Positions 34,807 through 46,460 of a stretch of DNA of 64,000 bases are shown piece by piece (the first letter of the stretch is position 1; the number at the start of each line of letters is the position of its first letter). Source of the stretch: Linnemannia hyalina (Eukaryota; Mortierellomycota; Mortierellomycetes; Mortierellales; Mortierellaceae); the NCBI GenBank assembly GCA_019671135.1, contig JAHRHY010000001.1, forward strand, positions 1,922,001 through 1,986,000, read 5' to 3'. The notes under the pieces were generated by a model. It had not been told where the DNA came from, did not search any database, and saw only the letters and a program-made list of their open reading frames with translations. The position numbers and the translations under genes were made by a program.

Positions 34807-35274
34807 AAGGCCTCGGAGGTAATCGCAAGCAGCTCTTGGAGAGTTTGTTAGGAAGGAGGTTATCAAGATTGGAGAGGAAGGGAGGAATCCCCGTTAATTT
34901 TATTTTGTCGTCCGTTTAAAACTGTGAAGGGCAGCGACAATTGTTGTGTAGAACCAGGTTCCGGGTCTGTAGCCCATTTACCTCCAATTTCCCTTTGTGC
35001 TGTTTGTGTCACAGTATCATAGTCTGTTGTGACCCTAGATCATTAGCATCATCTAACCACTGTCCCATCTAACCACATTATCACCTAATTACATCCCCAC
35101 CTAACCACATCGCCACCTAACTAATCACCACCATCCTGGAGCCCATAGCCTAGCACATATAAATACCCTGGCTCCCCTGTACAATAAACACCATCCGTTT
35201 CTGCCTCCTGCTCTTGTCTATTACCCTTCTTCTGTTACTATTACAGTTTGTCAGCGAAATAATATTACAAAAAA
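34807..35274 (+). mobile_element. Old relic of the same non-LTR family, split by a solo LTR
   Basis: From about 34832 the sequence follows the 3' end of copies 1 and 2 (GGAGAGTTTGTTAGGAAGGAGG, GGCAGCGACAATTGTTG and GTGCTGTTTG) with many substitutions and small gaps, so it is much older. It is broken at 35006 by a solo LTR and resumes at 35251 as TCAGCGAAATAATATTAC plus A-run, the diverged 3' terminus. It has no reading frame left. Same orientation as the young copies. Its own target duplication is not clear. Confidence 0.8.
35007..35245 (+). mobile_element. Solo LTR, 239 bp
   Basis: Begins TGTCACAG and ends CTATTACA (TG...CA), bounded by a perfect 5-bp duplication GTTTG at 35002-35006 and 35246-35250. 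Removing it and one GTTTG restores the relic non-LTR element, which proves the insertion. It contains a TATA-like CATATAAATA (35156-35165) followed by AATAAA (35183-35188), fitting U3/R, and several degenerate CACCTAACCAC-type repeats (35050-35130). No second LTR or internal region is present, so it arose by LTR-LTR recombination. Strand is assigned from TATA and AATAAA order; the superfamily is not determined. Confidence 0.88.
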
Positions 35275-35520
35275 GTCGATACTCACAAAAAACAATGAGA
35301 GAAAAGTAGGCATGTCGCTTTGCAAACATCGAAGGACGACACTGAAAAATCCAAAAGAGCACACATGGACACGTTGTGTATGCTATACATTGAATGTTTT
35401 ATTGTCTATGAACTCTATTGGGTTACGTTTGAACTGGTATCTGGTATATGGTTGAATGGCTGTTGATATCAAGAACGAGAAGAAAAAAGAAAGCAAGAAA
35501 GATGGCTGCGGAAAGCGACC

Positions 35521-37040
35521 TTAAGGCGAATCAGGGGCAACGTTGATCATGGAATGATGGATATGATCCTCAGATCCGGCAACCTTCAAAGTTTCGACCA
35601 ACCGCGACTTGTCCTGCTGAGCATCCTTCAACTCTGCAATCTTGACTGCACAGAAATCTTCATAGTCCACAAACAATGGCAATTCGGTGACGATAGGATC
35701 CAAGTTGACATCCATGAAATGAACGGTGAACCGGAGGATTTGAGAGATATCGAGCCAGGAGAGACCGCGGTCGGTGGGGATGAGCTGGAAGTTGTCGAGG
35801 TGGATGTCCATGTTGATGGGCTTGTCCCGTCCAAAGTCCATGTCGTTGTCGTCGTTCGAGATCTTCTTGTGGGCGGAGACTAGGCGGGAGGCGTTGACTG
35901 TGAATGGGACTCCTGGAAAATGACTAATGAGGTGGAGAAAGGAGAGAAAGAAGAGTTAGCGAAAATCAAGGGGAATAAAAAAAAAAGGATGCGATCCGGA
36001 AAAGGAAAAAGGTAGGTCGTCGGATCATGCCATGCAATGCGAGGTGATGTTGGAACAGATTGACTACTAAAGCCCCTTTCTTTGCAATCTCTCTTTCCAT
36101 ACACTTTCCCTCTCAAAGCCTCAAAGAGCCCTCGCCGTTCTTTTTTCCGGGGAATTCAATTCATATTTGTGTAGCCAGCTGACAACCAAAACGATAACTC
36201 AAAAAATCGAAAAAGAGAGGAACTTACGCATTCTCTACGGTGGGATGGGCTTGCTTGGTGATATAGTTAATCTCCTCAGTCTGGACAATCGCACAATCAA
36301 TCTCCTTGACCATGTACAACTTATCCCGCGCTTTCATCTCAACAGTGGCCCTCAGCTTATCCTGACCCATGCTAACACGAGAAGGAGCCGTCAACTTGCA
36401 CCGGAACTGCTTGGGCATATCCGTAGAAGCCGACAACATAGCAGTCGTCTCGGTGCGGGGCACAATCTGTCGACGGATGATGAGCTCGTGCTTGACGGTA
36501 CGGGTGGAAGATAACATATAGTCGCGCTTGAGGGTTGCGTGGATCTCGTACTTCCAGTCAATCTCGTGAGTGTCGAGGCGGTTGATCATGGTGGGGGGCA
36601 GGTCGCGGGCGCGAGGGAGGTCGATACGGAAGGGGATGCGCTGGGTGCCAGAGTGCTCAAATTCAATACGGCCCTTGCCGTTGGCGTCGTTAGCAGCGAC
36701 CAGGTCGGCGTGGGTTTCGATCAGACGTTCGTAGACGACGGGGGTCTTTGTGGAGTCGGGGAAAGCGAGACCGACTATTTTTATGATATGATCGAGAGAG
36801 ATAAAGTCAGAAAACAAAATCGGACATCAGGGGAGCAGGGGAGCAGGTGACGAAAAGGAAGTGATGGTTAATAAACATACCATGTCCATGAATGCCAACT
36901 GTGGCAACCTTGAAGTGCTCAGCGCGGTCCATCTGGATAACAATCGCTCCTTCGACGGTCTGGCTGAGGTGAGAATCGGCCTTGATGTCAATGATGAAGG
37001 GCTGCTCGGTATTGAGCTCAATGTCAAAAGTGAAACCCAT
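35521..37040 (-). CDS. Arrestin-fold protein, copy A
   Basis: Exons 37040-36881, 36774-36228 and 35923-35521 give 369 aa. The N-terminal half (FDIELNTEQPFIIDIKADS, VEGAIVIQMDRAEHFKV) fits an Arrestin_N beta-sandwich; the second half (FRCKLTAPSRVSMGQDKLRATVEM, PGVPFTVNASRLV, HLDNFQLIPTDRGLSWLDI) fits the C-domain. Such proteins act as cargo adaptors for ubiquitin ligases or as scaffolds in endocytosis. No PPxY motif is visible, unlike copy B. The ATG at 37040 is supported by immediate entry into the first beta strand. It lies in tandem with copy B, 1.04 kb apart. Confidence 0.8.
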
Positions 37041-38080
37041 GTTGTATATAATTCGGTGTGTGAGAGTGGTGTTGATGTTGGTTGCAAGAAAGAAAAGAAA
37101 AGAAAAGACTAGGAAGAAGAGCTGGTGTGAAGAAGTAGTGTTGAAGAGGTGGATTGATGAGAAAAAAAGAAAAGAAAATTGCAACCCGCCCCTTCCTTTT
37201 TATATTCGACACCGTGGAATTAACTTCGCCCGAAGATGTACGATGACAAGGATAGCATGCTGGGCGCACTGCGGCTCACTTCGTGGCAAACTCTTCTCTG
37301 GCGAAGACTCAAGGTTGCATTGTGTGAATGCCCTCAAATGAATACCAACAACAAATCAACCAGTCTAGCCTCCTCCTGTGCCCCCAGTGCGTCATGGTCA
37401 AGCACTCAAGCCTGTCTGACCACCCAACGTCCGTCTCTCTCCCTTTCTTTCTTCCTTTTGTTATTTTTGCATAGCCTATTGAGAGCATTTGACACCCCCT
37501 GTACAGTACTTTCTCCTTCAAAAGATTTCTTATTTTCAGAACAGATAAGTAGACTCAGCCCTTGGCGTGTGAGCAGCACAAGAGCTGCGGGTATTGTTTT
37601 TTACCAGGTCGACACACTGGACGCAGGCAATGAAAGGCAAAAAAAAGCAGGCAAACAAAAAGTCGACAAAAAAGGCGATGACGACCTTTCTCATCACACG
37701 ACACGATGAAAAAAAAACAGGAGGATACTATTTCCAAGGAGAATGAAGAAGGAAGTTTTTTTTACCATTGACAAGGATGGAGACTTTCTGGGTATGATTG
37801 ATCATTTCGTGTTCACTTTTATTTTGTGTTCTGGGTAATAACAATAACAACTTGCACCGCCCAACATCACAGGCACTCGTTCTTGACAATTTGGGAAAAC
37901 TCACATTCCGTGTTCGTTTATTAATACTGAAGGCAGTGTCCAATGGGGAGAGATACGACCGAGCACAGCTAGCATAGCAGTGGGAACAGCGCGAACATCA
38001 ACCATGACAGCTGGGTATTTTGGGTGAAGGAACTAAGACCGCTCAGCATCGGATGTACGCTGTGGGTGGAGAAGGTTTCA
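37041..38080. other. Intergenic between the two arrestin genes
   Basis: Purine-rich leader of copy A (37085-37180) and 3' flank of copy B. No coding, RNA or repeat feature recognised. Confidence 0.5.
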
Positions 38081-39477
38081 TCAGCATTGAGAATAAGGTA
38101 TGGGCTGCTTCTCGTCCTCGTAATCGTACATGGGCGGCATGTCATCGACAAGGTCAGGAACAAGTGGCACGCGCTCAGGATACAGTGCTCGATGGAGTTC
38201 GTTACGACTGACACGACTCGTGTTGGAGTCAAGGAGAACTGACTCTTCGTCCCCATAACCGGGGGGTTTGCTGCCATCGGGCTCTGCCTGCAGTGACCAG
38301 GGCTCGTCCAGGACATTGCCGACTTGAATGGGCGCCATGACCACCAGGTTCCGCACAGTCGAATCGGCAAACTCGATCGTGAAGCGAACACCGTGTGTGA
38401 TCTTGACCCAGTCGAGGGTCTCCGTCGCGACCAATTCGTTGGAGAGAATGTCCAGGTCCAGCTCAACAGGGTGCTCCCGCCCCCAGGCCGCCGAGAACTC
38501 TTCCTGGTCCGGATTTGTAAGTGTAACGGTATTGCTGAAGGTCTTGGCGGCATCCGATGAAATCATGGGATTCATGTCCTCCACAATGCCCGCAACACTA
38601 CAATTTCGGAGGGAACGGATGGAGTCAGCTTCTATTCGACGCTTTGCATTCCAATGACATATTACGCGTGAAAAAGACGATTGCCTTACCTCGCTGAGAC
38701 CCCTTCTGTTATGTTATTATTAGTCATTTGGATCTTTTCCTGCTGAATGGCCATGGCAACGATACTCTTGACCCTGCTTGCTGAATTGAGGGGATGCATA
38801 AAGACTCTGGCTGAGATCTTCGTGTCGGTGGTGCTCATGAATTTTGGCACTAACATCGAGCACTCGATTTCGTTGGGTCGCTTTGCCGAGTATCGTGCGT
38901 CGGAAAGATCGGATTGTGGGACGAGCAGTCGCTTGAACGTGATCGGTTGTCGAATGGTCTTACGGCGACCAAGCAGAGATGAGGGCACCGCCACCGTGAT
39001 GAGCTCGTAGCCCCAGATAAGGCTGAACGCCTTTAACAGTGAACAGTCTGTTGTCGAAATGTTTCCCGGGATAGATATCTGGAAGGGAATGGTGTAGTCC
39101 CCGGGTTGGTAGAGCGTCGCTGTTTTGATAGCCTGGACCTCAATGCGGTGGAGGGTGATAGGTTCGCTCTTGACTGTCCTCATGGTAGCCGATTCGAATG
39201 CTACGGGTTATACAGGTATAAGTTAGTACCGACTGAGTCAATTGAGATAACCACGTTGTCTTTCTCATGTGTTGGGCGGAGCAACAAATAAAGGCAAGAG
39301 GGTATGCACACCTTCTCCGACAAACGTGACAGAGAGTTGCTTGAGCTGGACAGCCTTTTGAACTTGCAGGCGAAGCGAGCCCGAGATATCATGGACAACC
39401 GTGGCACTTGCCGGTCCCAACAGCTCAATGACGTTGGGGACCTTTGTGTCCAGGCTTGTCTGCACCGTGAAACTCAT
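38081..39477 (-). CDS. Arrestin-fold protein, copy B, with PPxY motif
   Basis: Exons 39477-39312, 39200-38690 and 38597-38081 give 397 aa. The N-domain (VHDISGSLRLQVQKAVQLKQ, LSVTFVGEG, TIPFQISIPGNI) and C-domain (ISARVFMHPLNSASRVKSIV, LDLDILSNELVATETLDWVKI) parallel copy A. The C-terminal tail has DDMPPMYDYEDE, a PPxY site of the type used by alpha-arrestins to bind WW domains of Nedd4/Rsp5 ligases; that function is inferred. The exon 2/3 junction (GVSA-SVAGIVED) is the weakest point, since the bases before it (ACTAATAATAACATAACAG) look like intron end, so exon 2 could be shorter. Confidence 0.78.
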
Positions 39478-41161
39478 GATAATGGTCGTTCAAAACGGCT
39501 CAACGGCGGCGGAAAAGCGGGATAAGGGAAGGACAGTAGAAGAGATGAAAAAGATAAAGGGGTTCGTTCAATTCGCGTCGCCACACGTTTTCCTGTGCGA
39601 GTGTGTTGAAAAGAAGGCAAGTTGGAATGAGGAAGATAGATAAGGGGAAGTGTTGAGTGAATGAATGAGACCTGGGATGAGTGAAGGACGAGAGATGATG
39701 AGAGGGAGAAAAGAATGAGTGGGTGTAAAGAAGGAAAAGAAGTGAGTCTGGTGTCGGTGGGAAACGTGGTGCGTTTGGTTAATTGCTCACACGCACACCT
39801 TTTGTTGATTGTTTATTGCCTTTGCTATCTCTCCTCTTGTCATTCACCATTCGCCATTCGACGGCGAGAGTCGAGAGTTCTGTGCACCCACGCCCACGCA
39901 ACCTGTGCATGTTCCTCTCCGCAACAAAAGCAAAACGTAGCATCGTTTCCAAAAGAAGCGCGCCAAGAGTAGAGTCGACTAAATGCCTCTTTCTTTCTTC
40001 TTTTGTTCGTATCATTGCCCACGCAAGTGTCGATCGTTGCAAGTGTTCATGTCTGTCCTAGGTATCGTTCATCGTCAAGTAGAGAATGCATGGTTGCTAC
40101 AAGGACAGAAATATGAAGAATGATAACGAAAATGTTTATTATTTTTCCCATGTGTGTCTGTGTATCTGAATCTGCCATGGCTGCAACAACCGACCAGTCC
40201 AGACTGACTAGAAAAATCAGAACAACGTCAACGACAAAGAACATGATTCACCCGCTGCAGACAAGAGCACTTCCTCTTCCGATCGTCTGTTGTTGACTCT
40301 ATCAACATCCTCTTGTGCACCCAAGGGCTGTAGTCTTGACCTTTGATGATAAAGGCATCACTCCTACGGCCTTGGTGCTTGTATACATCCCTACACCGCT
40401 CTCTTATCCTTACACTCTCTCTCTGCCTTCTGTGCATACCCATCCTACATCCCAACCACCACCCATTATGAATATTGTTTAAGTAATAAGAGAAAAAGAA
40501 AAAAAAAAACTTTTTTGTAGATTCTTTGAAGCAGGAGACCACGTTCGCGAGTGAGCCCCGTTGAGTTACAATCATCCTCTTCATACAAAGAGGACAACCG
40601 CAATCGCATGACTGTAACCATGACGAACGCCAAACCACAAAAACGAGACCGTTGAGGAGCATTCATCCCTCTTGCGAGAGAATCTTCACCCAAAACATAA
40701 CAGATCCATCTTTTGTGGATTTGGACTTGACCAGTAATGAAATTATTGGCGACACTTTCTGTCAATTCGGGTCCGAGGACTTTCCCTAAAGCATTTCAAT
40801 TGTGTTTGGGTCGAGGTCTACAAGGAGTTCCCCTAGAGGAATCCAAGTAGCCAGTCGTCGTAGAAATGTGATGCTTCAATATGCGATTCTGCGTGTGGTG
40901 CTCCTGATCAAAGAATAAAAAAGTTGAAGGATCAAAAAACAGCGCCAGCGAAAACTTTTCATATAGAAAAAAAAATGAAAAGAAGGAATGGCGATTCACC
41001 GAACGGAATTAGATCGTAGGAGTTGCAACTCACACTTGTGTGCCAACAATCAACAACCATCGCGGAGATCAAACAGCAAAGCGACAGACAAGCATGGATC
41101 GATACATATGTATTACATATGGAAGTATGACTATCTACCGTCAAATACAAGAAGATCAGCT
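39478..41161. other. Intergenic, 1.7 kb
   Basis: Copy B leader, then AT-rich sequence with an A12 run near 40500. Two minus-strand open frames (40228-40662 and 40466-40765) have no recognisable motif or splice support. Nothing firm. Confidence 0.45.
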
Positions 41162-42191
41162 CTAGTGGCCACGACGCGTCCTTGCACTCCTCTTTCGCTT
41201 ATTATACTTTGCCTGAAAGGACGAGTCCGTTCCACCGGTAGCACTTCGCATATTGGCATCGACTTCTGCCTGGTTGGGTCCGTTGCTCTTTGCGTTGCCA
41301 AACTGATCGCCAGCGGCACGGTAGTACGACTGTCCAGGCATGTTGGCTAGTCGAAGAGGCGTGTTTGCAATCTCGGGAGGCAGCACTCCACCGGCACCAC
41401 CAGACTTGCCGACAATCTTTATATCCGCGCATCCCATGTAGAACTCTGCTTGTGTCGCCGCTGCATTGATCCAGCTCCAGCCTATTGATCAGTTGACAAC
41501 GGTTAGTTGATTGCTTAGTTTCTGGGCAGTGATATTGCGGTCGCATTTTATCACGTCAAAAAGTACAGAGAGAGAAAGTGGCGTTTTTTTTACCAAAAAT
41601 GCAGCTGTCGCAAGAAGGCAAGTTCTCAGGCAGCTTGACAGGCCAGTCGTAATACATATCCGGGCAGGAACCATGGTACCGTGCAAAGACACCAAACGTC
41701 TTTCCTTGGTCATAGCTCAAACTGAACTCGCACAGGCCGCCAGCATGGCGCGCCTGGTTGGATGAAGGTGTAAGTTGAGGTTGACCGTCGGAACCAAACT
41801 GAGCATTGCCGAAACGAACGTTGATGACCTGACCAGCATTGAAGGATTGGACCACTTGTTTGTCTGGTGGGTAGCCTCCACATGGAAACGTCTTGCCGAT
41901 GCCTCCGCCACAGCCGTCGTAGAGTGGTGCATCTCTGCAGTTGTAGTCAACAAAGCCACTAATGTACAATAGAATTCAGTCGTTAACAGCTTGCCTTGGC
42001 AGAAATATGTAGGCTGTCCTGGTTGAGAAAAGACATGATGTAAAGCCAGGTTATTACGTGTTGGGGTTGAAGGGGTGTCCTCTTGGCAATGGGTATATCA
42101 TGGAAATGTGGGCATCGGTGACGGTGACGCTCGTAAAGGCGAGCAGTATGCCTAGAAAGAGACGACACTTTTTGCTCAGTGAATGGTCCAT
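41162..42191 (-). CDS. Secreted LPMO-like protein (AA11-like), copy 1
   Basis: Exons 42191-42058, 41958-41594 and 41481-41162 give 272 aa. A signal peptide (RLFLGILLAFTSVTVTDA) would leave His as the mature first residue (HISMIYPLPRG), the first half of the copper histidine brace of lytic polysaccharide monooxygenases. The second His lies in ARHAGGLCEFSLSYD, like the HGGG-C motif of chitin-active AA11 enzymes. Other shared motifs are TFPCGGY and SCPDMYYDWPV. The C-terminus is basic (KYNKRKRSARTRRGH). Introns are phase 2 and 1 and close cleanly. Family assignment is by motif; the substrate (chitin or similar) is inferred. A paralogue lies at 53028-53783. Confidence 0.82.
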
Positions 42192-43541
42192 TGCTATGTG
42201 TTGTTCCTGTTGTTTGATGCCGACGATAGATCAAGAGTGTTGTCGATACGAGTGTGATGACAGAAGAAGAAAAAGAAAAAGACAAAAGTGAGGGCGAAAG
42301 GTATGCAGTGATGAGGAAAGGAAGAGTGAAGATGCAAAAGGAGGACGATGGCTTCAGCAATTGTATTTTTATCCGTAGGAAAAAGGCCCAATTCCGTTTC
42401 AACAGCTCTTTCTTTCTTTGCATTCGAATATCCTTCATCATCCATCTTGACTTTGCTAAGCTAATGGTGATGGTCGGTTCAAAATCGATTGATTGCGATG
42501 CCCATCCCCAACCGCCCTGGCTACTCTCACCTTCATGGTTCTGGGAATATCCTGCCCTTTTTTATATACTGATAATAACTCGTACCGTATGGATTACGGT
42601 TTGCCGTGTCTATCTTTACTTCTTTCTTGCAAGGCGTTTAATGTTTTGCCGCTCCTAGGCCGCTCTTTCTTTCATCGAGTTTAATTGGCCCTCGGGTAAC
42701 GTGCGAGTGGTGAAGCTGCGATCTTGTGATGTGAACTCTTGCAACAGGCTCTTCCTTACTACGCGTTCTGATCAATAGTCATTTCACCCCAACATCTTCA
42801 AATCAAAAAGTCGAATAGGAGTTGTACCAATTGTGAAAGGGCTAGTCTCCACCTCTTCTCTCCCCTTTAGCTACTCTTTCAAAGGGGTGTCCGTTGATTT
42901 CATATCTTCTTGCTACCAAGCGAGCAAACAAGAACCGCATGCAGTCCTTGTTCTCTGATTACGGAGCGGGGCATAAAAAACCCCGACATCATACATCATA
43001 CATCACGCATGAGGCTGTAATGTCTTGGCTGTCGCTCTCATGCGCAAAAAAAAGTGTGTCTAAAAACAAAGACAGGTTGTCTCATCCGCAATGTGTGTTG
43101 AATGAACAAAGGGAAGGCGAAGACTCGAGCAATTGAATCAATCAGAAAAAAAGCCAACAACAGCACCAGATAGCTACACCCTCTGACGTTTGAATGCCAA
43201 GCAGCAGCCATACACACGTGCCGCGGCACAGTACATGTCCTTACTCCACCTCTCTCTCCATTGCCCCCCTGTTGTTTGTGGAATGTGATGAAGCGAACGT
43301 TCCTACTGTGTGACCAAAGTAATTTTTTCTTGTCTCCACCTCAATTCATTTTAGGAGGTATTTATGCATCGGTTATACTTTATTATTTCTGTGGGGTTGG
43401 GAGAAAAGGGGTAGGATAGAGTAAGAGTAAGAGAGGAAGGAAGAGTGTGTACAAAGGTTGAAAAAGGGGAGTAATGAAAGGGATTAAAAGTGGTAGGATA
43501 CAACAAAACTTGAAGAAAGAAGAGAAAAAAGGCCTTTGACT
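42192..43541. other. Intergenic, 1.35 kb
   Basis: LPMO copy 1 promoter and the 3' flank of the TLC gene. An ACGCGT hexamer near 42760 and short A/T runs are seen; no gene recognised. Confidence 0.45.
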
Positions 43542-44339
43542 CTACTCGGACTTCTTGACGACCTGTTTCGTAAAGTAAAAGGAGTTGACGGAACGGAGCC
43601 ACTGCTTGGCGAGGATGAGCCACCAGACGACGTTCATGAAGAACATGGTGGTGGTGGTAATGGTGAACTTTTTGCCGATGTGGAAAGGTGCTTCGTACCA
43701 GGTCATACCGAGCTTGGTGCCAATGGCGACGCCCATCCACCAGTTACCAAAGATCCTGCACCAGAAGTAGGTGACCATCAAGGCAGTGTCGATGAAGCGC
43801 TTGAGTCTCGAGTTGACGAATGTCCTGCCATTGCTCTGGAGAACCCAACGGAAGTGCAAGATGGGTGTGCTCATGTTCATGAGCGACAACATTCCGATAA
43901 AGTAAGGACCGGGATTGTTGATGGTGAGTGCATAGAGGTAGTAGGCGGATCCAAGGATGACGGAGACGTGGTGAAAGAGAATCAAGTTGCTACCGACGCC
44001 GAACTTTGCGCGCTGGTAGAACTCAAAGGCCGTATCCTGGGTGAGGTATCCGAGCTCGAGTCCGACGAGGAAGGGCGTAAGAGCGGTCTTGTAGGTTGAG
44101 ATATCGTTCTTGGACCAGTCAACGGTGAAGAGGAGGTAGAGCCCTGTGCAGGTCATGATGGTCGAGTGGACCGAGGCGACAATCTTGTTGCAGAGATGGT
44201 ACTGCTTCTGGGTGTCTGCCTTGGGCGGGAGGATGTTCTTGACAGCCTGCATCCGTCCGAGCGTTGTGAACAGGAATGGGTAGAAGGTGAGAGCCCCGAT
44301 CAGCGATGGAGGGATGTGTGGTGAGTTGAGGATGTCCAT
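43542..44339 (-). CDS. TLC-domain (TRAM-LAG1-CLN8) membrane protein
   Basis: A single exon of 265 aa. Several hydrophobic helices cover most of the protein (PSLIGALTFYPFLF, STIMTCTGLYLLF, SAYYLYALTI, FIDTALMVTYFWCRI, MFFMNVVWWLILA). The segment LILFHHVSVILGSAYYLY, with a His pair in a helix, and the downstream LHFRWVL, fit the TLC fold. The fold is shared by ceramide synthases and TMEM56/TLCD-type lipid regulators; the ceramide-synthase Lag motif is not evident, so a TLCD-like lipid role is more likely. The basic KKSE tail could be an ER-retention type signal. It is transcribed away from RPB9. Confidence 0.8.
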   Translation of the reverse strand: MDILNSPHIPPSLIGALTFYPFLFTTLGRMQAVKNILPPKADTQKQYHLCNKIVASVHSTIMTCTGLYLLFTVDWSKNDISTYKTALTPFLVGLELGYLTQDTAFEFYQRAKFGVGSNLILFHHVSVILGSAYYLYALTINNPGPYFIGMLSLMNMSTPILHFRWVLQSNGRTFVNSRLKRFIDTALMVTYFWCRIFGNWWMGVAIGTKLGMTWYEAPFHIGKKFTITTTTMFFMNVVWWLILAKQWLRSVNSFYFTKQVVKKSE

Positions 44340-45195
44340 GGTGCACTTGTCAGGCGGTCTGAAGTATGTGAGAGTCCGTCGTCTGTCTGTAATCTGTTCG
44401 GGTATGTTTCTTGGTCTTGAGGATGAGTTGGGTGGAGTTGTGAGAAGAAGGGAGGAAGGGATGAGAAAAAGGAAAAGGAAAGAGGAAGAAAAGAAACGAG
44501 ATGATGAAGGGCAGACAAAAAGGGAAGATAAAAGCGTTCAAAGAGGGAAGACAGTTGGGGTTGGGTCGACTGGAGCGACTCAGGCGTGTTTATGTATGTC
44601 CAAAAGGACAGAAACGCAACAACGGGCTGAACCTTGTCTCATTCTCTTTCAGTGGGACAAAAAAAAAGATTACTAAATAGAATCGCTCCCCATACCACCA
44701 TCTGTCAGCACACCCATCGGTCTCCCTTCTTGTTTCTTTCTTTTTTTATGTTGCTTCTCTTGTGGTTTTAACGCAATTAATTTGGAGCTTGTAACCGTCG
44801 CTATTCTGGGTGTCCAACTGTGGATTGAGATCGAACAAGCTCAACACACATCCCGTCAGGCAAGCAGGGTGACCAATTATTCGCCTAATAGAGAACCTTG
44901 AGCAACCGGCACAAAGATCATCCAGTCGAGCGGGAACCCCGCTGTAGTCTACTAATGCCATGTCCGTCGTTATCAACGATAATCATGAATACACGCCTTG
45001 TATCCTCAGTTGGCACAAGGACATCTACTTCTGCCTTCGCCCTTTTTCCAATCAAATTAAAAACAAGGTGACGTCGACATTGCCACTGATTTTTTAGTTA
45101 TTTCTTCCCACTCGTTGCTACTTTTTCTTCTTTTCCACCATCATTCGCTCAGTCCTGCTACCATCCGCCTCAGGACTCAACCAGACTCTCTTACA
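44340..45195. promoter_or_regulatory. Divergent promoter region TLC gene / RPB9
   Basis: Purine-rich leader of the TLC gene (44430-44530), then AT-rich and finally C/T-rich sequence before the RPB9 ATG. No further gene recognised. Confidence 0.45.
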
Positions 45196-46095
45196 ATGCC
45201 TTCTTTCCTTTACTGCTCAGAATGGTAAAGTAAAGCGTCGACATCAGGACAGAATGATAGGCGGCAGGAGGATTGCTCATGGTCCAGGAAGGAGCATTAA
45301 CGCAAACGCAGATCCCATCACAAGAGGCGATCGCGCTTTGGCCGGCGCATGAGAAAAAAAAGGCCCCCTTCGTCTTTTCTGACACGCCCACTTTCTTTTC
45401 TCTTCTCTTCTTTTATCCTCTGTGCCTTCTTACAGCAACAACTTGTTGTACCCACGAGAAGACCGGTCGAACCCTGATGTTCGAGGACGGAGCTTGATGT
45501 TCGCCTGCCGGAATTGTGATTACCAGGAGAAGGCTGACAACCAGTGTGTCTACAGAAACGAAATCGTCCATGCACCAGCGTATGTGTTGGACTGAAAGCA
45601 ACAAAAAAGATAATGATGAGGTAACTGGATAACCAGGAGGAAGACAACACGAGTACTCATACAACTTATAACTTGTGCTCGTTTCGACCTTTTAGCGAAC
45701 AAACTCTTCTTGTCCAGGACTTGAGCACGGATCCGACTTTGGTATGTGGAACTGCCTTTTTCATGGCTGCGCCGAATCATAGGTGCAGGCACTGAAGCAA
45801 GGCATGAACAAGCCAGAGAGTATCACTATACTAACTGCTATTTACCGTTTTCTTCACACTCACACGAACAACACCGCACCTGGACTACTCAACAACTACC
45901 TTGGATTCAATCTGGAACCTCGTTTACTATTCATCGGGATGGCCTTGATAACAGCCAAGAACAAGGATGAGATGCAGCAAGTGCGGACACGAGGAGGCAG
46001 TTTTCTTCCAAGCGCAAGGAAACAGCGCAGAGACAAAAATGACCTTGTACTACATCTGTTGCAACAAGGCGTGCGGTCATCGCTGGTTCTCATAA
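45196..46095 (+). CDS. RPB9: RNA polymerase II subunit RPB9
   Basis: Exons 45196-45224, 45436-45579, 45696-45741 and 45955-46095 give 119 aa. Rpb9 has two zinc ribbons and supports transcript cleavage and fidelity. The first ribbon reads [15 protein letters not shown] and [14 protein letters not shown]; the linker is [18 protein letters not shown]; the C-terminal ribbon is [13 protein letters not shown] and [13 protein letters not shown]. All four exons are short, so the gene has no single long open frame, but each junction falls exactly at a conserved position. Compared with known Rpb9, about five residues (NPDVRG region) are added between RS and SLMFACR; the DNA there has TGATGTTCG twice, 20 bp apart, suggesting a local duplication. 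Confidence 0.93.
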
Positions 46096-46460
46096 CCGCG
46101 CTCTGTCCAAGGCGAGGATGATCCTGCCGTACTCAACCTACACACCCGACTTCACACTCGCAACTCGCCATCGACCAATATCTTCAGCAGAAAAGGAAGA
46201 AACAACAAAAACCTAGTAGTAACCACCAAAAAAGAAAGCATGGATGGCGAACACTTTGGATGGAGGCGTTGCGAGTAGACAGTTTGTTCAAGCGGATGCG
46301 TTTCAGAGTTCGAAATAATAAAAAACACATCAAGGAACAACACTTTCAAGAATGGCACTAGGCTATTAAATGAAACGTGTGATTTATTCCATGAACGAGG
46401 TACAGGATACAAAGGAGGCAAGACAAAAAGACAAAGGATGTAGCGTTCAACTGGATGAGA
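46096..46460. other. Convergent gap RPB9 / stomatin-like gene
   Basis: Shared 3'-flanking sequence, AT-rich, with a T/A run near 46315. Nothing else seen. Confidence 0.5.

Noticed and set aside
40228..40765. Two overlapping minus-strand open frames (144 and 99 codons)
   Set aside because: Some Cys and basic residues but no family motif, no clear splice links, and an A-rich tract runs through them.
43536..44099. 187-codon plus-strand frame opposite the TLC gene
   Set aside because: Antisense shadow; the minus strand encodes clear membrane helices.
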